From contig NCED01000013.1 in assembly GCA_002280485.1 (NCBI GenBank), positions 1 to 30,004 on the forward strand: a stretch of DNA of 30,004 bases, in the 5' to 3' direction. Source of the stretch: Caulobacterales bacterium 32-69-10 (GTDB lineage Bacteria; Pseudomonadota; Alphaproteobacteria; Caulobacterales; Caulobacteraceae). The notes under the pieces were generated by a model. It had not been told where the DNA came from, ran no database searches, and saw only the letters and a list, made by a program, of their open reading frames with translations. Shown here piece by piece: positions 1 to 7,410 of the stretch (position 1 is its first letter; every line of letters starts with the position of its first letter). The translations under genes and the position numbers were made by a program.

Positions 1-1349
1 GGCGCTTCGGCGATACAGAAGCCCTCGCTCTCGATGCGAGCGGTGTCGAGCACGTCGGTGAGCATCCTTTGCAGAACCGTGGCCGACGACTGGATGATCG
101 ACACCATCTCCTTCTGGGCCGGCTCCAGGCCGGAGTGCTGCAGGGCGCTCGCCACCCCCAGGACGCCGTTCAGCGGCGTGCGGATCTCATGGCTCATATT
201 GGCCAGGAACTCGCTCTTGGCCCGGCTGGCGGCCTCGGCGGCGTCCTTGGCCCGCAGCAGGGCCTCGGCGGCGTGCTCGCGAACCGTCACGTCGAAGAAG
301 GCCGAGAGCAGCACCTTGCGCCCGCCCCAATCCACCGACTGGGCGATCGGCTGCATCAGAAGCTCGCCGCCGTCGGCCCTGACGTGACGCCAGTAGCGCT
401 CGCCGTCGTAGGCCGTCTCCCTGGCGGCGACAAAGGCGTTCAGCGCCTCGTGCTCGCCAGGGTGGATCAGGTCGAAGGCCGACAGGCGCTCGAACTCTTC
501 GACGCTGTAGCCATAGGCCCGGGCGGCGGACTCGTTGGCCGAGATGATCTTGAGATCGTCCAGCTCCATCAGCCACATCGGAACGGGGTTGGCGGCGAAC
601 AGCAGCCTCATCTGCTGCGCGCTGGCCCGGCGACCGCGCAGGTCCTGGGCGAGCAGGGCCCCGGCCCCGACCAGCAGGGTCGCGGCCAGCATGGCCACCC
701 CGATCGCCATCTGGCTACGGTCCAGCAGCGCGTCCGGCATCGCCACGGTCGGGTCGGGGGTGATGGTGGCCGCGGCCATGGCGATGAAGTGGAGGCTGCA
801 GATGGCCAGGGTCAGCAGGCCGGCGGCCGCCAGCTGCCGCGACCGGTGCTTGGGACGGAAGACGATCATGGCCAGGATGGCCAGAGCCAGTCCCAGCACC
901 AGCGACGCGCCGACCATGACGGGATCGTAGTGCAGGCGGCCTTGCGGGTGGAACGCCTGCATGCCGCGCCAGTGCATCGAACCGATGCCGGCCGCGAACA
1001 CGGCGCCGCCGGCGATCTGGCGAAGGCGGCTGGACGGCGCCGATACGATGAACGCGATGGCGGTGACGGTCACGCCGATGATCAGGGAGGTGACGGTTCC
1101 GCTCAGGTCGTAGGCCACCGGTATGGCCGGCTCGTAGGCGAGCATGGCGATGAAGTGCGTGGACCAGATGCCCGTGCCGGCGGCCAGGCCGCTGAGCAGC
1201 AGCCAGCCGACCCTGCCGTTTCGCGACGCCTCGTTGGCGCGCTCATAGAGCCTGACGGCCGCCAGGGTGGCGGTCAGGCAGATGACGGCGGCGACCACCA
1301 CGAGGCGGAGATCGTGGCTTTCGGTGATGCAGGCGACAACGCGAAGCAT
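1..1349 (-). CDS. MHYT-PAS sensor histidine kinase (3' end beyond window)
   Basis: Membrane-bound sensor histidine kinase of a two-component system; 449 residues are visible and the reading frame runs off the left edge. The N-terminal 240 residues form an MHYT-type sensor with repeated hydrophobic helices and three His motifs (STHFIAM with H65, SMHWRGM with H126, SLHFIAM with H187). A PAS domain follows at about 245-365, then the dimerisation/phosphoacceptor segment NMSHEIRTPLNGV, whose H387 is the predicted phosphorylated residue. The ATPase domain and any receiver domain lie outside the window. Start ATG at 1349 has GAGGG four bases upstream. MHYT domains are proposed metal sensors for O2, CO or NO; that role is family knowledge and not visible here. 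The stimulus and partner regulator are unknown. Confidence 0.9.
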   Translation of the reverse strand, partial: MLRVVACITESHDLRLVVVAAVICLTATLAAVRLYERANEASRNGRVGWLLLSGLAAGTGIWSTHFIAMLAYEPAIPVAYDLSGTVTSLIIGVTVTAIAFIVSAPSSRLRQIAGGAVFAAGIGSMHWRGMQAFHPQGRLHYDPVMVGASLVLGLALAILAMIVFRPKHRSRQLAAAGLLTLAICSLHFIAMAAATITPDPTVAMPDALLDRSQMAIGVAMLAATLLVGAGALLAQDLRGRRASAQQMRLLFAANPVPMWLMELDDLKIISANESAARAYGYSVEEFERLSAFDLIHPGEHEALNAFVAARETAYDGERYWRHVRADGGELLMQPIAQSVDWGGRKVLLSAFFDVTVREHAAEALLRAKDAAEAASRAKSEFLANMSHEIRTPLNGVLGVASALQHSGLEPAQKEMVSIIQSSATVLQRMLTDVLDTARIESEGFCIAEA

Positions 1350-1407
1350 GGGGCCCTCGTACAGACCGCCCCATCATCCGTGCTCGGCGTTAAGCTTGGG
1401 TTCCTAA

Positions 1408-1438
1408 TGAAAACGCTGAGTTAAGCGGTTTTCAGCGT
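1408..1438 (-). terminator. Intrinsic terminator after the 46-aa peptide gene
   Basis: On the minus strand a 7-bp stem ACGCTGA/TCAGCGT (1438-1432 pairs with 1419-1413, 12-base loop) is followed directly by TTTCATT. The upstream arm contains the TGA stop codon of the small gene at 1432-1572. Position and shape fit a Rho-independent terminator separating that gene from the histidine kinase. The stem is short and the T tract is brief, so this is a moderate call. Confidence 0.45.
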
Positions 1439-1572
1439 CCGAACGCCGCCGCCTCTAGGCCGGTCCAGGCGGCGGCGGGCAGGGCGACGATCAGCACCAG
1501 GGCGATCAGGCTCACCACCAGCCAGAACCCGTCCGAGGGGCGGTGCTTGGCGATGTAGGCGATCAGGCGCAT
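1432..1572 (-). CDS. Small single-pass membrane peptide, 46 aa
   Basis: Unrecognised 46-residue protein. A short basic N-terminus (MRLIAYIAKHRPSDG) is followed by a strongly hydrophobic stretch at residues 16-36 (FWLVVSLIALVLIVALPAAAW), which predicts one transmembrane helix with the N-terminus probably inside. ATG at 1572 has GGAG six bases upstream, and the stop codon lies in the stem of a terminator-like hairpin, so it looks like a proper transcription unit. A longer overlapping frame (1421-1651) is arginine/proline-rich without hydrophobic structure and is rejected. The gene lies 102 bp downstream of ppx on the same strand and may be its last operon member. No function is assigned. Confidence 0.55.
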   Translation of the reverse strand: MRLIAYIAKHRPSDGFWLVVSLIALVLIVALPAAAWTGLEAAAFGR

Positions 1573-1652
1573 GGCCGGCTCCAAAGCTGGGCGGCGGCCG
1601 ACGAATCGGTCGCGATATAGCGATCCTAGTAGTTTCGTTAAAACTGGACAAG

Positions 1653-1666
1653 TCCCGAAAGCGGGA
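1653..1666 (-). terminator. Weak hairpin downstream of ppx
   Basis: A 5-bp perfect stem TCCCG/CGGGA with a four-base loop lies 8 bases after the ppx stop. The minus-strand sequence that follows reaches TTTT only about 9 bases later, so this is a poor intrinsic terminator and may allow read-through into the 46-aa gene. Confidence 0.2.
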
Positions 1667-1674
1667 GGTACGGC

Positions 1675-3210
1675 TCAGGTTGTCCTGAGCTTCGGTTCCA
1701 GGCCCAGGGGCTGAGCCAGGCTGGCCAGGCGCTTGGCGGTCTGCTCGCCGAGCAGCAGGTCGGCGTTGGCGCGGTCGGCGCTCAGCACCACCTGGGCCTT
1801 CTCCAGGGTCAGGCGGGCGGCCGCCAGCAGGGGCGGGCTACGGCCCGACAGGTCGCAACCCAGCCGCATGGCCATCCCCAGGATGCGGGCGCGCTCCAGC
1901 CGTTCGGGGGTCAGCAGCCGGTGTACGGTCTCCGGCTCGGGCGGAGGCTGGGAGGTGTGGCGGGTGAAGATGGCCACGGCCAGGAAGGCGCGCTCGGCGT
2001 GGGTCTGGCCGGGAATCGGGGCGCGCAGCACCTGGTCGAACACCAGCTGGGCGCGGTGGTCCGGATGCAGGCGGGCGCCCAGGTCGGCCAGGCGGCAGGC
2101 GGCGGCCAGCAGCACCGCGTCCCGCTTGCCCTCGAAAACCGGGCCGAGCTTGGTCCAGAACGGCGCGAGCCAGGCCTCCAACGCCGCGCCGAGCTCCTCG
2201 ACCGCCCCCTGGCGCGAGCCAAGCGCCGCGCAGCCCTCGACCAGGGGATCGAGCTTGCGGGTCAGGGCCGGCAGGGCCTCGAAAATCTGGCCCTCGCGCA
2301 GGCCGAAGGCGGAGATCACCACCCGCTGCAGCTCCAGCCGCTCGATCAGGCCCTCCATCACCAGGGCGGCGAAGGGCAGGGTCTCGGCCCGCTTGCGCGA
2401 CACCCCGTCGATGCGTTCGAGGGAGCTGCGCGACTGGCCTGCGACGAAGCGCACCGCCTCCAGGGCGTCGCGCGGGGTCATCTCGTACTGGTGCACGATG
2501 CGCAGGGGATAGCGGACCAGGCTCATGTTGAGCAGGGCGATGTTCCGCCAGGCCCCGCCGACGGCGTAGAAGCAGCCGCCCTTGTAGTCCCTGGCCACCT
2601 TGGACAGGCGCCGGGCCACCTCGGCGCGCACCCGGTCAGGGTCGAAATGGTCGGGAGCCCCCAGGGCGAAGGGGCCGAGCGGCAGGGTGATCCCCGCCCC
2701 GGGCTTGCCGCGGGACAGGCGGATCAGCTCCAGGCTGGAGCCGCCGAGGTCGCCCACCACTCCGTCGGCTCCGGGCTGTCCGGCCGCGACGCCGAGCGCC
2801 GAGAGCCGCGCCTCTTCCTGGCCGGCGATGATGCGGATCTTGAGCCCGGTCTCGGCTAACACCCGGGCGACGAAGTCGGCCCCGTCGCGGGCGTCGCGCA
2901 CGGCGGCGGTGGCGGCGGTGAAGATCTCGTCGGGGCGGACCCCGTCGAGCACGGCCCTGAAGCGGCGCAGGGCGGCGAGCGCGATCTGCACCCCGTGGTC
3001 GGACAGCCGGCCGGTCTGCGGCAGGTCGCGGCCGAGGCCGGCCAGCACCTTCTCGTTGAAGACGGTCCAGATCGCCCGCCCCTCCACCCGGTAGAGCACC
3101 AGGCGGACGGAGTTCGAGCCGACGTCGATGACGGCGAAGTCGCGGTGGGTCCGTTCCGTCTTAACGTCTCGGGCCCACGTGGTCGAAGGCGCGGGGGAGG
3201 TTTTTGACAC
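1675..3210 (-). CDS. ppx: Exopolyphosphatase, Ppx/GppA family
   Basis: Predicted cytoplasmic exopolyphosphatase that removes terminal phosphates from inorganic polyphosphate; guanosine pentaphosphate hydrolysis (GppA activity) cannot be excluded because the family overlaps. The 511-residue protein has the ASKHA-fold phosphate motif [12 protein letters not shown] from D29, a second nucleotide-type loop [10 protein letters not shown] at about 153-162, [10 protein letters not shown] near 127-136, and the [17 protein letters not shown] segment. The C-terminal third is helical, as in longer Ppx proteins. The only plausible start is GTG at 3210, because no ATG, GTG or TTG occurs in frame before the conserved core. 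That start places the first 50 bp inside the end of ppk, implying coupled translation of the kinase and the phosphatase. Confidence 0.92.
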   Translation of the reverse strand: MSKTSPAPSTTWARDVKTERTHRDFAVIDVGSNSVRLVLYRVEGRAIWTVFNEKVLAGLGRDLPQTGRLSDHGVQIALAALRRFRAVLDGVRPDEIFTAATAAVRDARDGADFVARVLAETGLKIRIIAGQEEARLSALGVAAGQPGADGVVGDLGGSSLELIRLSRGKPGAGITLPLGPFALGAPDHFDPDRVRAEVARRLSKVARDYKGGCFYAVGGAWRNIALLNMSLVRYPLRIVHQYEMTPRDALEAVRFVAGQSRSSLERIDGVSRKRAETLPFAALVMEGLIERLELQRVVISAFGLREGQIFEALPALTRKLDPLVEGCAALGSRQGAVEELGAALEAWLAPFWTKLGPVFEGKRDAVLLAAACRLADLGARLHPDHRAQLVFDQVLRAPIPGQTHAERAFLAVAIFTRHTSQPPPEPETVHRLLTPERLERARILGMAMRLGCDLSGRSPPLLAAARLTLEKAQVVLSADRANADLLLGEQTAKRLASLAQPLGLEPKLRTT

Positions 3211-5404
3211 TGCGTCCGCGGCCCGAAAGACTAGGGTTGGTCATGAAATAGTCGTGAGCAGAGAACGGCTGGCGATCGCCATGCAGGTCGTAACGCACGA
3301 ACGAACCGTTCGGCTGCAGGTACCAGCTTTGCGCCTCGTCATTCAAGTTGGCGACCATGATCTGCCCCAGAACCTGCTGATGCACGGTGGGGTTTTCGAT
3401 GGGGACCAGGGATTCGATGCGGCGGTCGAGGTTGCGGGGCATCCAGTCGGCGGACGAGATGAACACCCGCGCCTTGGGGCTGGGCATGGGCGCGCCGTTG
3501 GCGAAACAGACCACTCGGCTGTGCTCCAGGAAGCGCCCGACGATGGATTTGACGGTGATGTTCTCGGACAGGCCCTTCACCCCGGGGCGAAGGCAGCAGA
3601 TGCCCCGCACCACCAGTTCGATGCGCACCCCGGCCTGGCTGGCGCGGTAGAGGCCGTCGATGATCTCAGGGTCGACCACCGAGTTGAGCTTGGCCCAGAT
3701 GCCGGCCGGCTTGCCCGCCTGGGCGTTCTCGATCTCGCAGGCGATCCATTCCAGCAGCCGCGGCTTCAGGCTGATCGGCGAGAAGGCCAGCTTCTCCATG
3801 TGCTCCGGCTCGGCATAGCCGGTGATGTAGTTGAACAATCGGTTGGAATCGCGCCCCAGGGCCGGGTCGGAGGTGAACAGCGACAGGTCGGTGTAGATCT
3901 TGGCCGTGATCGGGTGGTAGTTGCCGGTCCCGAAGTGGCAGTAGGTCTTGAGCTCCGAGCCCTCGCGCTTGACCACCAGCGACAGCTTGGCGTGGGTCTT
4001 GTACTCGACGAAGCCGAACACGACGTGGACCCCGGCGCGCTCCAGGTCCCGCGCCCACTTCAGGTTGGCGGCCTCGTCGAAGCGGGCCTTGATCTCGACC
4101 AGGGCGGTGACGTTCTTGCCGTTGTCGGCCGCCTCGATCAGGGCGGCCACGATCGGGCTGTCCGACGAGGTGCGGTACAGGGTCTGTTTGATGGCCAGGA
4201 CCTGGGGGTCGTTGGCCGCCTGGCGCAGGAACTGCACCACCACGTCGAAACTCTCGTACGGGTGGTGGATCAGGATGTCCTTCTCACGGATGGCCGCGAA
4301 GACGTCGCCGCCCTGGTCGCGCACCCGCTCGGGGAAGCGCGGCTCGTAGGGCGGGAACTTCAGGTCGGCCCGGTCCGGCGGGATCAGCTTGCCGAGCTGG
4401 TTCAGCCCCAGCATGCCCTCGACGGTGACCACGTCCTGGGGCTCGGCGTTGAGGTTGCGGACGATGAATTCGCGCAGGTCGGCGGGCATGGAGCCCTCGA
4501 TGGCCACGCTGACCACCAGGCCCAGCCGGCGCTGGCGCAGCATGGCCTCCCATGAGCGAACGAGGTCTTCGGCCTCTTCCTCGACCTCGACGTCGCTGTC
4601 GCGCAGCACCCGGAACACCCCTTGCGCCTCGACCTCGCAGCCGGGGAACAGGTGGTCGAGGAACAGGGCGACGATGTCCTCCAGGGCGATGAAGCGGCGC
4701 TCGCCGTTGCGGGCGCCGACCTCGGCCATGGGCCAGAAGCGGTCGACCTGGGTGGGCACGGGCACCAGGGCGTACATGTGCCGGCCGTCCGAGCGTCGCC
4801 GCAGCTTCATCGCCAGCGAGAAGCCCAGGTTGGGGATGAAGGGGAAGGGGTGGGCCGGGTCGATGGCCAGGGGCGTCAGCACCGGGAACAGCTGGTTGAG
4901 GAAGACCTTCTCCAGCCGCCTGCGCTCGTCCTTCCTGACCTCGTTGGGCTCGACCACCACGATCTTCTCGGCGGCCAGGTCGCGGCGCAGCTTTAGCCAG
5001 CGGTCGGCCTGGGCGTGCATCAGCTCGGCGCCGGCGGCGGTGATGCGGATCAGCTGTTCGTGCGGCGTCAGGCCGTCCTGGCTGACCACGCGCACGCCTT
5101 CACGGACCTGGCCCTTCAGGCCGGCGACGCGGACCATGTAGAATTCGTCGAGGTTGTTGGCCGAGATGGACAGGAACCGAAGCCGCTCGAGCAGCGGGTG
5201 GCGGGGATTCTCGCTCTCCTCCATCACCCGGCGGTTGAAGGCGAGCCAGGAGAGCTCGCGGTTGAAGAACCGCTCGGGTGAGGCCAGCAGCGCCTCGTCC
5301 AGCACGAGGCCGCTGGCGGCCGGCCGCGGGCGCGCGCCGGGCAGGTCGGCGGCCCCCTGGGGTGGGTTGGGGGGCAGTTCGGGCAAAGGGGTCGCGTCGT
5401 CCAT
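3161..5404 (-). CDS. ppk: Polyphosphate kinase 1
   Basis: Synthesises inorganic polyphosphate reversibly from ATP through a phosphohistidine intermediate. The 747-residue length suits PPK1. Domain order: helical N domain containing [15 protein letters not shown] (about 46-60), head domain (about 140-345), then two phospholipase-D-like catalytic domains. The predicted autophosphorylated histidine is H471 in KTHAKL; the second catalytic histidine is H628 in RFLEHSR, and the 157-residue spacing matches remembered E. coli H435/H592. [16 protein letters not shown] (491-506) is the typical PPK1 signature. ATG at 5404. The gene is 92 bp downstream of hdaA and overlaps ppx by 50 bp. A dense group of TTTGT/ACAAA half sites upstream suggests its own regulation. 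Confidence 0.97.
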   Translation of the reverse strand: MDDATPLPELPPNPPQGAADLPGARPRPAASGLVLDEALLASPERFFNRELSWLAFNRRVMEESENPRHPLLERLRFLSISANNLDEFYMVRVAGLKGQVREGVRVVSQDGLTPHEQLIRITAAGAELMHAQADRWLKLRRDLAAEKIVVVEPNEVRKDERRRLEKVFLNQLFPVLTPLAIDPAHPFPFIPNLGFSLAMKLRRRSDGRHMYALVPVPTQVDRFWPMAEVGARNGERRFIALEDIVALFLDHLFPGCEVEAQGVFRVLRDSDVEVEEEAEDLVRSWEAMLRQRRLGLVVSVAIEGSMPADLREFIVRNLNAEPQDVVTVEGMLGLNQLGKLIPPDRADLKFPPYEPRFPERVRDQGGDVFAAIREKDILIHHPYESFDVVVQFLRQAANDPQVLAIKQTLYRTSSDSPIVAALIEAADNGKNVTALVEIKARFDEAANLKWARDLERAGVHVVFGFVEYKTHAKLSLVVKREGSELKTYCHFGTGNYHPITAKIYTDLSLFTSDPALGRDSNRLFNYITGYAEPEHMEKLAFSPISLKPRLLEWIACEIENAQAGKPAGIWAKLNSVVDPEIIDGLYRASQAGVRIELVVRGICCLRPGVKGLSENITVKSIVGRFLEHSRVVCFANGAPMPSPKARVFISSADWMPRNLDRRIESLVPIENPTVHQQVLGQIMVANLNDEAQSWYLQPNGSFVRYDLHGDRQPFSAHDYFMTNPSLSGRGRSVKNLPRAFDHVGPRR

Positions 5405-5447
5405 CGAGTATTTGTCGCCCTTCAGGCGGAAGCGGGCAAGCTACGCC

Positions 5448-5481
5448 TTTGTGACAAACCTTTACGAGACAAACCTTTGTC
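5448..5481 (-). promoter_or_regulatory. Clustered TTTGT/ACAAA half sites upstream of ppk
   Basis: Within 34 bp of the hdaA-ppk gap are a near-palindrome TTTGTGACAAA (5448-5458) and a palindrome GACAAACCTTTGTC (5468-5481). The 11-bp block GACAAACCTTT also occurs twice, 15 bp apart (5453 and 5468). The arrangement resembles a double operator, 44-77 bases before the ppk start codon. The protein that might bind it is unknown. The spacing does not fit the 11-bp period of a Pho box. Confidence 0.4.
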
Positions 5482-5496
5482 TTGGCTGAACAGGCG

Positions 5497-6177
5497 CTAG
5501 TCGCCGACGCCCGACTGAGCCTCGAGTTCGAGGATTTCGCGGGCCAGGGCGCGGGACACCGGCCGGCGTTCGGCGTCGGCCTTCTCGTCGAGCAGGCGGA
5601 CGATATCGCGGGCCTTGGAGGCCGAGCGTTCGATGCGCCACACCAGATAGGTGAGCAGGTCCTCGGGCGGCTTGATGTTGCGTTCGCGGAAGAACTTGCC
5701 GAGCAAGGCGGCCAGCACCGCGTCGTCCGGCTCGGTCAGCGCCGCCACCGGCAGGGCGTTCAGCCGCGAGCGCAGGTCCGGCAGCCGTTCGGCCGGCCAG
5801 GCGGTGGGCGGGGTGCGGGCGGTGAGCAGCAGGCTGCCCCCGGGCCGCGCGGCCATGTTGATGAGGTGGAACAGCAGCTCCTCCAGCCCGCCCCGGTCGG
5901 CGTTCTCCAGCAGGACCGGTCCCCCCTCCAGTTCGTCGAGGGAGGCCAGGGTCCAGCGCGAGCCGGTCAGGACCCGGGCGCCCACCCGGTCGGCCCAGGC
6001 GGTGGCGAGGTGCGTCTTGCCGGCGCCGGCCGGTCCGACCAGGGCCAGGGCCCCGCCGCGCCAGGCCGGCCAGGAGTCGAGGAGGCTGAGGGCGGGAGCG
6101 GTATCCGCCGACGCAATGAAGTCCTCACGCCGAAACGGCGCTGTGCGATCAAGCTCCAGTCGAAGCTGAGGTGACAA
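5497..6177 (-). CDS. hdaA: HdaA, DnaA-related regulator of replication initiation
   Basis: AAA+ protein homologous to E. coli Hda; with the DNA-loaded sliding clamp it stimulates ATP hydrolysis by DnaA and so limits re-initiation. The 226 residues lack a DNA-binding domain, as expected for Hda. A clamp-binding motif QLRLEL lies at residues 4-9, Walker A is GPAGAGKT (48-55), a Walker B-like LLENAD follows at 89-94, and a conserved arginine region RLPDLRSRL is near 134. The start is TTG at 6177: an in-frame TAG lies just upstream, no ATG or GTG is available, and the clamp motif must be N-terminal. A Caulobacter-type DnaA box overlaps the ribosome-binding region. It follows the AI-2E permease by 98 bp and precedes ppk. 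Confidence 0.9.
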   Translation of the reverse strand: MSPQLRLELDRTAPFRREDFIASADTAPALSLLDSWPAWRGGALALVGPAGAGKTHLATAWADRVGARVLTGSRWTLASLDELEGGPVLLENADRGGLEELLFHLINMAARPGGSLLLTARTPPTAWPAERLPDLRSRLNALPVAALTEPDDAVLAALLGKFFRERNIKPPEDLLTYLVWRIERSASKARDIVRLLDEKADAERRPVSRALAREILELEAQSGVGD

Positions 6178-6182
6178 GGTGT

Positions 6183-6196
6183 TGATCCACAGACTC
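6183..6196. promoter_or_regulatory. DnaA box (TGATCCACA) and adjoining GANTC site at hdaA start
   Basis: The plus strand reads TGATCCACA at 6183-6191, identical to the sequence I remember for the moderate-affinity G-box at the Caulobacter origin and one base from the TTATCCACA consensus. The next bases, 6192-6196, are GACTC, a GANTC site of the CcrM cell-cycle methylase. The box ends 5 bases before the TTG start of hdaA, so it overlaps the likely ribosome-binding site. It probably lets DnaA affect hdaA expression; that is inference. Confidence 0.55.
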
Positions 6197-6275
6197 TAGT
6201 CTTCCGTTCACCCTAGCAGTTTTGTGCAGTGCGGTCGATGACCTCGCAACTGACCGGCCAGGCCGCGGCGCCGTC

Positions 6276-7310
6276 TCAGGGTTCACCGTTGCTGGACAGC
6301 AGGACGGCCAGCCAGCGGGTGCTGCGGAACTCGGCCAGGATGGCCATCACCATCACGGTCAGCGGGGTCGACAGAAACGCCCCGACCATGCCCCACAGGG
6401 CGCCCCAGAACGCCAGGGAGAGCAGCACCACCACCGGGTCCAGGTTGAGGCTCTCGCTCTGCATGCGCGGCTGCAGGATGTTGCCGACCGCGAATTGGAT
6501 CGCCTGCAGGCCGACCAGCAGCACCACGGGGCCGACCAGGCCGTCGAGTTCGACCAGGCCGAATATGGGCGGCAGCAGCACGCCCACCGCTCCCCCGACG
6601 ATCGGGATGTAGCCGGCGACGAAGATCAAGAAGCTCCAGAACAGCACGTGCGACAGGCCCACCGAGGCCATCAGCAGGCCGGAGGCGACGGCGATGATCA
6701 GGCCGGTGATGGTCTGGACCCAGATGTAGCCTTCAACCCCCGTCTGGATGCGGGTGAAGATCCGCTTGGCCTCTTCCCCCTTGGGCCCGTCGTCCGGGAA
6801 GAGCTTGCCGGCCTTGTTGGCGAAGCCTTTGCGGGAGGCGAGCAGGAACCCGAGGTAGATCAGGACGAACACCGCGAACGAGCCGGCGTTCTGCAGGGCC
6901 CCGGCCACTTGGCTGGCGTAGCGGGAGGGGTTGGCGGTGGCCAGCAGGCCGCGGATCGTCGGCGAGTCCTGCATGTCGAAGCGCGCCGACAGGCTCCGCA
7001 GCAAGGTGTCCAGGCGCGCGGCATAGAGGTCGGACTGGCCGACGAAATCGGTGGTGTTGTCCACCGTGATCCAGAGGGTCAGGCCGAAGAAGGCGACGAT
7101 CAGGATGATGGCCGTCGGCACGGCGAGCGGCGTGGGAAAGCGCGGGATGCGTGTGGCCAGGGCCCTGGCCAGGCCGTCGATCATCAGCAGCAGGAAGATC
7201 GCCAGGACGAGGGGGGTGAAGATGTCCCGCAGCGCCCAGAGCACGAAGCCCGAGGCGATGACCGCCAGGAGGATCCCGACCACGCGCAGGGTCGCCAGAT
7301 TGCCGACCAT
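6276..7310 (-). CDS. AI-2E family transporter (PerM-like permease)
   Basis: Inner-membrane protein of the AI-2E/PerM family, 344 residues, close to the family norm. Hydrophobic helices occur in two blocks: about 5-90 (VGILLAVIASGFVLWAL, LVLAIFLLLMIDGLA, PTAIILIVAFFGLTLWI) and about 140-335, including GYIWVQTITGLIIAVASGLLM and the loop FVAGYIPIVGGAVGVLLPPIFGL typical of the family. Transported solutes differ among members (autoinducer-2, Na+/H+ exchange, others), so no substrate is assigned. ATG at 7310 is chosen; longer frames run inside the upstream gene and are arginine/serine-rich. A roughly 30-residue cytoplasmic extension from CTG is possible but less likely. It lies between the CNNM protein and hdaA on the same strand. 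Confidence 0.87.
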   Translation of the reverse strand: MVGNLATLRVVGILLAVIASGFVLWALRDIFTPLVLAIFLLLMIDGLARALATRIPRFPTPLAVPTAIILIVAFFGLTLWITVDNTTDFVGQSDLYAARLDTLLRSLSARFDMQDSPTIRGLLATANPSRYASQVAGALQNAGSFAVFVLIYLGFLLASRKGFANKAGKLFPDDGPKGEEAKRIFTRIQTGVEGYIWVQTITGLIIAVASGLLMASVGLSHVLFWSFLIFVAGYIPIVGGAVGVLLPPIFGLVELDGLVGPVVLLVGLQAIQFAVGNILQPRMQSESLNLDPVVVLLSLAFWGALWGMVGAFLSTPLTVMVMAILAEFRSTRWLAVLLSSNGEP

Positions 7311-7410
7311 CCGGCGTTCGGCGGTCTTGGCCCTTGCCGTGGCTCTGGGCGCGGTCCGGGCCGGGCTGTCGGAAACGGCCGCAGGTGGGGTCCGGGGCTT
7401 TCGCAGGCGC

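Noticed and set aside
69..1424. 451-residue plus-strand frame across the histidine kinase
   Set aside because: No recognisable domain; the opposite strand encodes MHYT, PAS and HisKA motifs in order.
1390..1430. CtrA box (TTAA-N7-TTAA) upstream of the histidine kinase
   Set aside because: Several TTAA half sites are present but none have the required seven-base spacing.
1421..1651. 76-residue minus-strand frame
   Set aside because: Arg/Pro-rich and overlaps a better supported 46-residue membrane peptide in another frame with a ribosome-binding site.
5448..5481. Pho box for ppk
   Set aside because: The repeats have a 15-bp period and TTTGT/ACAAA halves, whereas Pho boxes have CTGTCA-type 7-mers every 11 bp.
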